Assembly: GCA_003427395.1 (NCBI GenBank)
Contig: BFEA01000897.1
Location: 163,663-196,763, forward strand
Origin: Chara braunii
Taxonomy: Eukaryota > Streptophyta > Charophyceae > Charales > Characeae
Length of the DNA: 33,101 nt
Reading direction: 5' to 3'
The notes below the pieces were generated by a model that saw nothing but the letters and a program-made list of their open reading frames with translations, searched no databases and had not been told where the DNA came from. Numbering within the stretch: the stretch's first letter is position 1; every line of letters starts with the position of its first letter. Shown here piece after piece: positions 30,660 through 33,101 of this stretch. Position numbers and translations under genes: made by a program.

Positions 30660-31019
30660 TCAGCTATTGTTTGGGTCTAGCCCAGTTACTGCTAGAGTAG
30701 GCTGGGCCTGAGGTGTAGGGGCAGCCCTTTTTGCTATTTCTGCCTGAGTTTTAAGGATCTGTTCCCTGAAGGACGCTGACTGCGTCAGCCGTAAGTTATA
30801 TGAGTGGATTAACCAATCAGCTACCACCTAGGCTGACAATGAGTTGGCCAGGTTTATGCTTTGCAGCATAACCGAGTGCGGGGAAGCAAAATGGGATACA
30901 TCTACCCAGTGGTGTTTTTCTTCGACTCTTTTGCGCAATTTTGATGCCTGGCGCAAGCCATCTTTTCGTTCGTGGTTATCTTGGGTTTTCTTTGTCTGTG
31001 AACTAATGAATGGTGGGGT
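30660..31019 (-). pseudogene. LINE ORF1 C-terminal remnant (copy 2)
   Basis: A minus-strand frame of 120 codons, ending with TGA at 30662-30660, lies just upstream of ORF2. It is open except for one TAG at 30830-30828. It is charged in the first third (HERKDGLRQASKLRKRVEE) and then hydrophobic with a W-V-D start (Trp codon 30908), comparable to the W-L-D segment before ORF2 of copy 1. It ends in an Ala/Pro/Gln-rich tail. No ATG is present and a further TAG precedes it at 31022-31020, so it is only the tail of a decayed ORF1. The zinc knuckle is not seen further upstream. Confidence 0.7.
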
Positions 31020-32428
31020 CTATCCCTCCCCCGCTTCGTACTCCTTCTAACTAGCATGCCGACTCGGTCAACTGGTTGCCCACACTTGATCTACGTATGC
31101 TCTCTGGTTGGTTCGCAGAAATTATGGTATGATGTGAGTGACTGGATGTTTTGATGAATAAGTGCTTGTCGTTTCCACACCCTTTTTCCTCCCTGCAATA
31201 TGGATAAGCATGCCGATTGATTAGATGATTGTCTCACTTTAAGCTTACTAGCGACCACTCTTTGCCGACGGGTCGATGTATATGCATTAAAAATTGGGAG
31301 AATTCCCAGCCTGTTAAAGGAAGATCTTGTGCACACATGTATACGCCTGGCCAAGGGAGGTCATCACGTACACGCGTGTCTATAGGATCCACGAGCACCA
31401 CGAATGTATGGATTCTCACCCCACCACGCAGTATGAATATAGAGACTCCCTTCCGGATCACTGACCGCGAGTACTTGAGGGATCACGAGTTCCGAGAATA
31501 TTGGGAACGCGCATGTTTCTCTGCAGGCTCGAGGGCAGGCTCCCGGAGTTTCCGTACCCAACAGGAACTGCGAGTGGGCCATTGGGCGGGCCTTAGAATG
31601 TATTCTCCACTTCCCCGCCTGTCCCAGCTCGAGCACGTGTCAGATCCTCACTGAACCAAGCATTGTTATCCTTGAAACGAAGTTCCCTCCCTATCACCGT
31701 CTATTGCCCTTTCACTGCCTGACCATTGCCCCTTCGCATGCACTTGCCCCCTATTGGCCACAAGTTCCCCACAACCGCAGTGTTCCGAGTGCCTGCGAGA
31801 CCAAGCCTACCGAGCATCGAGATTCATCCGGCGAACCCGCTCGGAAGCCGAGCAACGGGAGCACAGCCTCCGGCTAAGGCTGGCCACATCCGATTCTGAG
31901 ATCTGCGACACTCGCTGACGACAGGTGTTGTACCAGCGGGACAGCCATAACGTCCCGAGGTTACACAGAATACGAATCCGTCCCAGGCCATGGGACCAAC
32001 GGAGGTGATCGCCCCGTTCCACGAGGCCTCAAACAGAACCCTCGTCCTCCACCCACCCACTTGCATTCAAATCCCTGGGATTTGACGCAGGAGATCTCAG
32101 TTCGGACCTGGGACTCCACCCCTATCTTCCTAAAATCCTTGGCACACCCCTTTTCGCACTTGCAGGCCCACCATCACTACGAAACAGGAAGTCGTGCCGG
32201 GCATGAGGTTGGGCGTCACAATGGCCCCCGAGTGGATATGTGTGGTCCCAGGGGTTTTAAGTTTGCTATTCCAAGTGAGATTTTCTCTGGAAAAAAAAAA
32301 GATAACTTTTGGCCAAAATCAAGTGTAATATCTGTTCTGGTGAACTTAAAATCTGATCCGTGGGCGAGATGGGGTTACAGGAAAAGAAAAGAGACAAGAA
32401 AACAATTAACCGACCCCCAAAACAAAAA
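31020..32428. other. No recognised gene
   Basis: Sequence of mixed composition, GC-rich near 31800-32060. A plus-strand frame at 31229-31654 (141 codons) and several shorter ones have no recognisable domain. The remaining ORF1 and 5' end of LINE copy 2 would be expected here but cannot be recognised, so the element is probably 5'-truncated or too decayed. Confidence 0.5.
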
Positions 32429-32634
32429 GGGGAATTTTGATATGCCCCTGCAGCCTGCCCCTCCGATGGCTGACTTACTGGAAATTTGGAACCAGTACTG
32501 ATAGGGGCATATTGAACATATTTCAGGCCCAAACAACACAAGGGTTTTTTTTCGGAAGAGAGGGGAGCAACAGGGTTAGCCTACCGTCAGCCGCAAATAA
32601 ATCGAACTTTCAGGGGCATATCCAAAATTTTCCC
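32429..32634. mobile_element. Candidate foldback/MITE-like element
   Basis: GGGGAATTTTGATATGCCCC at 32429-32448 (continuing TG) and CAGGGGCATATCCAAAATTT at 32611-32630 (continuing TCCC) are inverted repeats of about 22-24 nt. They differ by one inserted base inside the match and small changes at the outer end. The core AGGGGCATAT occurs a third time at 32503-32512. The span of 206 bp, lack of coding capacity and terminal inverted repeats fit a miniature inverted-repeat element. Flanks are A-rich, so a target duplication cannot be decided. Confidence 0.5.
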
Positions 32635-32668
32635 AAACGAACAAAATAAGAACTGATACAGGGACCAA

Positions 32669-32770
32669 CGGGACGAGCTCAGTTGGTACACGCATGAGCT
32701 GTTGAAAATTGGCCTGAGCTCCACTACAGATAAACTATATACAATTAATTACCTAGGGTCGGTCAGTTCG
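32669..32770 (+). other. Possible tRNA-derived SINE head (weak)
   Basis: AGCTCAGTTGGTA at 32677-32689 matches the tRNA A box/D-arm, with GCTC and GAGC (32696-32699) able to pair. A weak B-box-like TCAGTTCGAC follows at about 32764-32773, too far away for a tRNA gene. No acceptor stem closes around it. Either a chance match or the head of a degraded SINE. Confidence 0.2.
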
Positions 32771-32797
32771 ACAGTAATACTCAGTCGTCCCCCTTTA

Positions 32798-32881
32798 AGA
32801 AAGGAGAGAAAAGAGAAGAGGTGAAGAAGAAAAAAAAGAAAGGGAGAAAAAAAAGGAGGAAAGAAGGCAAAAAAAGAAAAC
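32798..32881. repeat. Purine-rich low-complexity tract
   Basis: Nearly pure A/G on the plus strand. Its reverse complement gives the Phe/Leu/Ser-rich minus frame at 32749-32949, which is not a gene. Confidence 0.85.
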
Positions 32882-33018
32882 AGATACAACTTATGCTCTA
32901 AAAAACAGTTCAAGGGATTCGTTTGATGATACAATGCCATGCCGGCCACTGTTCAAAAAAGAAACAAAACCAAAAATGCGAGTGGGTGGTACATTGTGTC
33001 AGAGAGAGAACGGAGTGT

Positions 33019-33023
33019 ACACA

Positions 33024-33101
<78 letters not shown>
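33019..33101. repeat. (AC)n then (AG)n microsatellite at window end
   Basis: Eleven AC units at 33019-33040 are followed directly by (AG)n from 33041 to the end of the window. The tract probably continues past the window. Confidence 0.97.

Larger units (their letters stand above)
28010..31019 (-). mobile_element. L1-type LINE, copy 2, 3'-truncated
   Basis: Minus strand: the tail of ORF1 (31019-30660), a 31-nt spacer, then ORF2 (30628 to about 28010) with endonuclease, reverse transcriptase and the start of the C-terminal region. It stops inside the coding region at the junction with the gypsy reverse transcriptase, without a 3' untranslated region or poly(A). Since LINEs insert from their 3' end, loss of the 3' end is unusual and implies a later deletion or rearrangement, or an assembly join. 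At least three frame changes and three stops are present. Confidence 0.9.

Noticed and set aside
32669-32745. A genuine tRNA gene
   Set aside because: An A-box-like D-arm is present, but there is no closing acceptor stem and no properly spaced T-arm.
1-33101. CRISPR array, rRNA operon or bacterial-type gene cluster
   Set aside because: No regularly spaced repeats with unique spacers, no rRNA-like stretches and no prokaryotic gene packing were seen.

Overview
Organism. The window looks like a piece of a large, repeat-rich nuclear genome from the plant lineage. It has two L1-type LINEs whose ORF1 has the plant-style RNA-binding fold plus zinc knuckle, a chromodomain Ty3/gypsy retrotransposon, a PIF/Harbinger DNA transposon, long (TG)n and (AG)n tracts, and no bacterial-style gene packing. 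A charophyte alga such as Chara would fit, but that is an inference from repeat style, not from a marker gene. I found no host gene that can be named with confidence. Every recognisable coding stretch is transposon-derived and broken. The only intact-looking reading frames of unknown type are an overlapping pair (275 and 175 codons), which occurs twice.

Layout. 1-2582: microsatellites and AT-rich sequence with no recognised gene. 2583-7352: copy A of a 4.77 kb block that is repeated without indels at 17288-22057 (constant offset 14,705). 7353-7390: a perfect 38-bp palindrome identical to the Nextera mate-pair junction adapter, so the join at 7352/7391 is artificial. 7391-12041: low complexity, then a minus-strand LINE remnant (ORF1 plus the endonuclease part of ORF2). 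13208-13805: iterated and inverted short repeats. 14271-15611: PIF/Harbinger transposase pseudogene. 16602-17287: 686-base assembly gap. 17288-22057: copy B, which runs on naturally into 22058. 22058-28003: a Ty3/gypsy chromovirus in two oppositely oriented halves. The minus strand (25689 to 23271) carries RNase H, integrase and chromodomain. The plus strand (25690 to 28003) carries the gag knuckle, protease and reverse transcriptase. 28010-31019: second LINE, minus strand, joined abruptly to the gypsy reverse transcriptase. 32429-32634: small foldback element. 33019-33101: (AC)n/(AG)n.

How it fits together. These are layered, decaying mobile elements, not an operon or pathway. The LINEs each have a two-ORF design (ORF1 and ORF2 25 and 31 nt apart). 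The gypsy halves are consecutive parts of one pol order and fit an internal inversion. The most consequential observation is technical. The adapter, the identical 4.77 kb repeat and the N gap together suggest that copy A was pasted upstream of copy B through an untrimmed circularised mate-pair read. The order of the first 17 kb should therefore not be trusted. I found no new biological system. The best biological leads are the inverted chromovirus with a changed integrase catalytic residue, the conserved C-terminal segment of the LINE ORF1s, the repeat field upstream of the Harbinger gene, the foldback element near the right end, and the unknown ORF pair.
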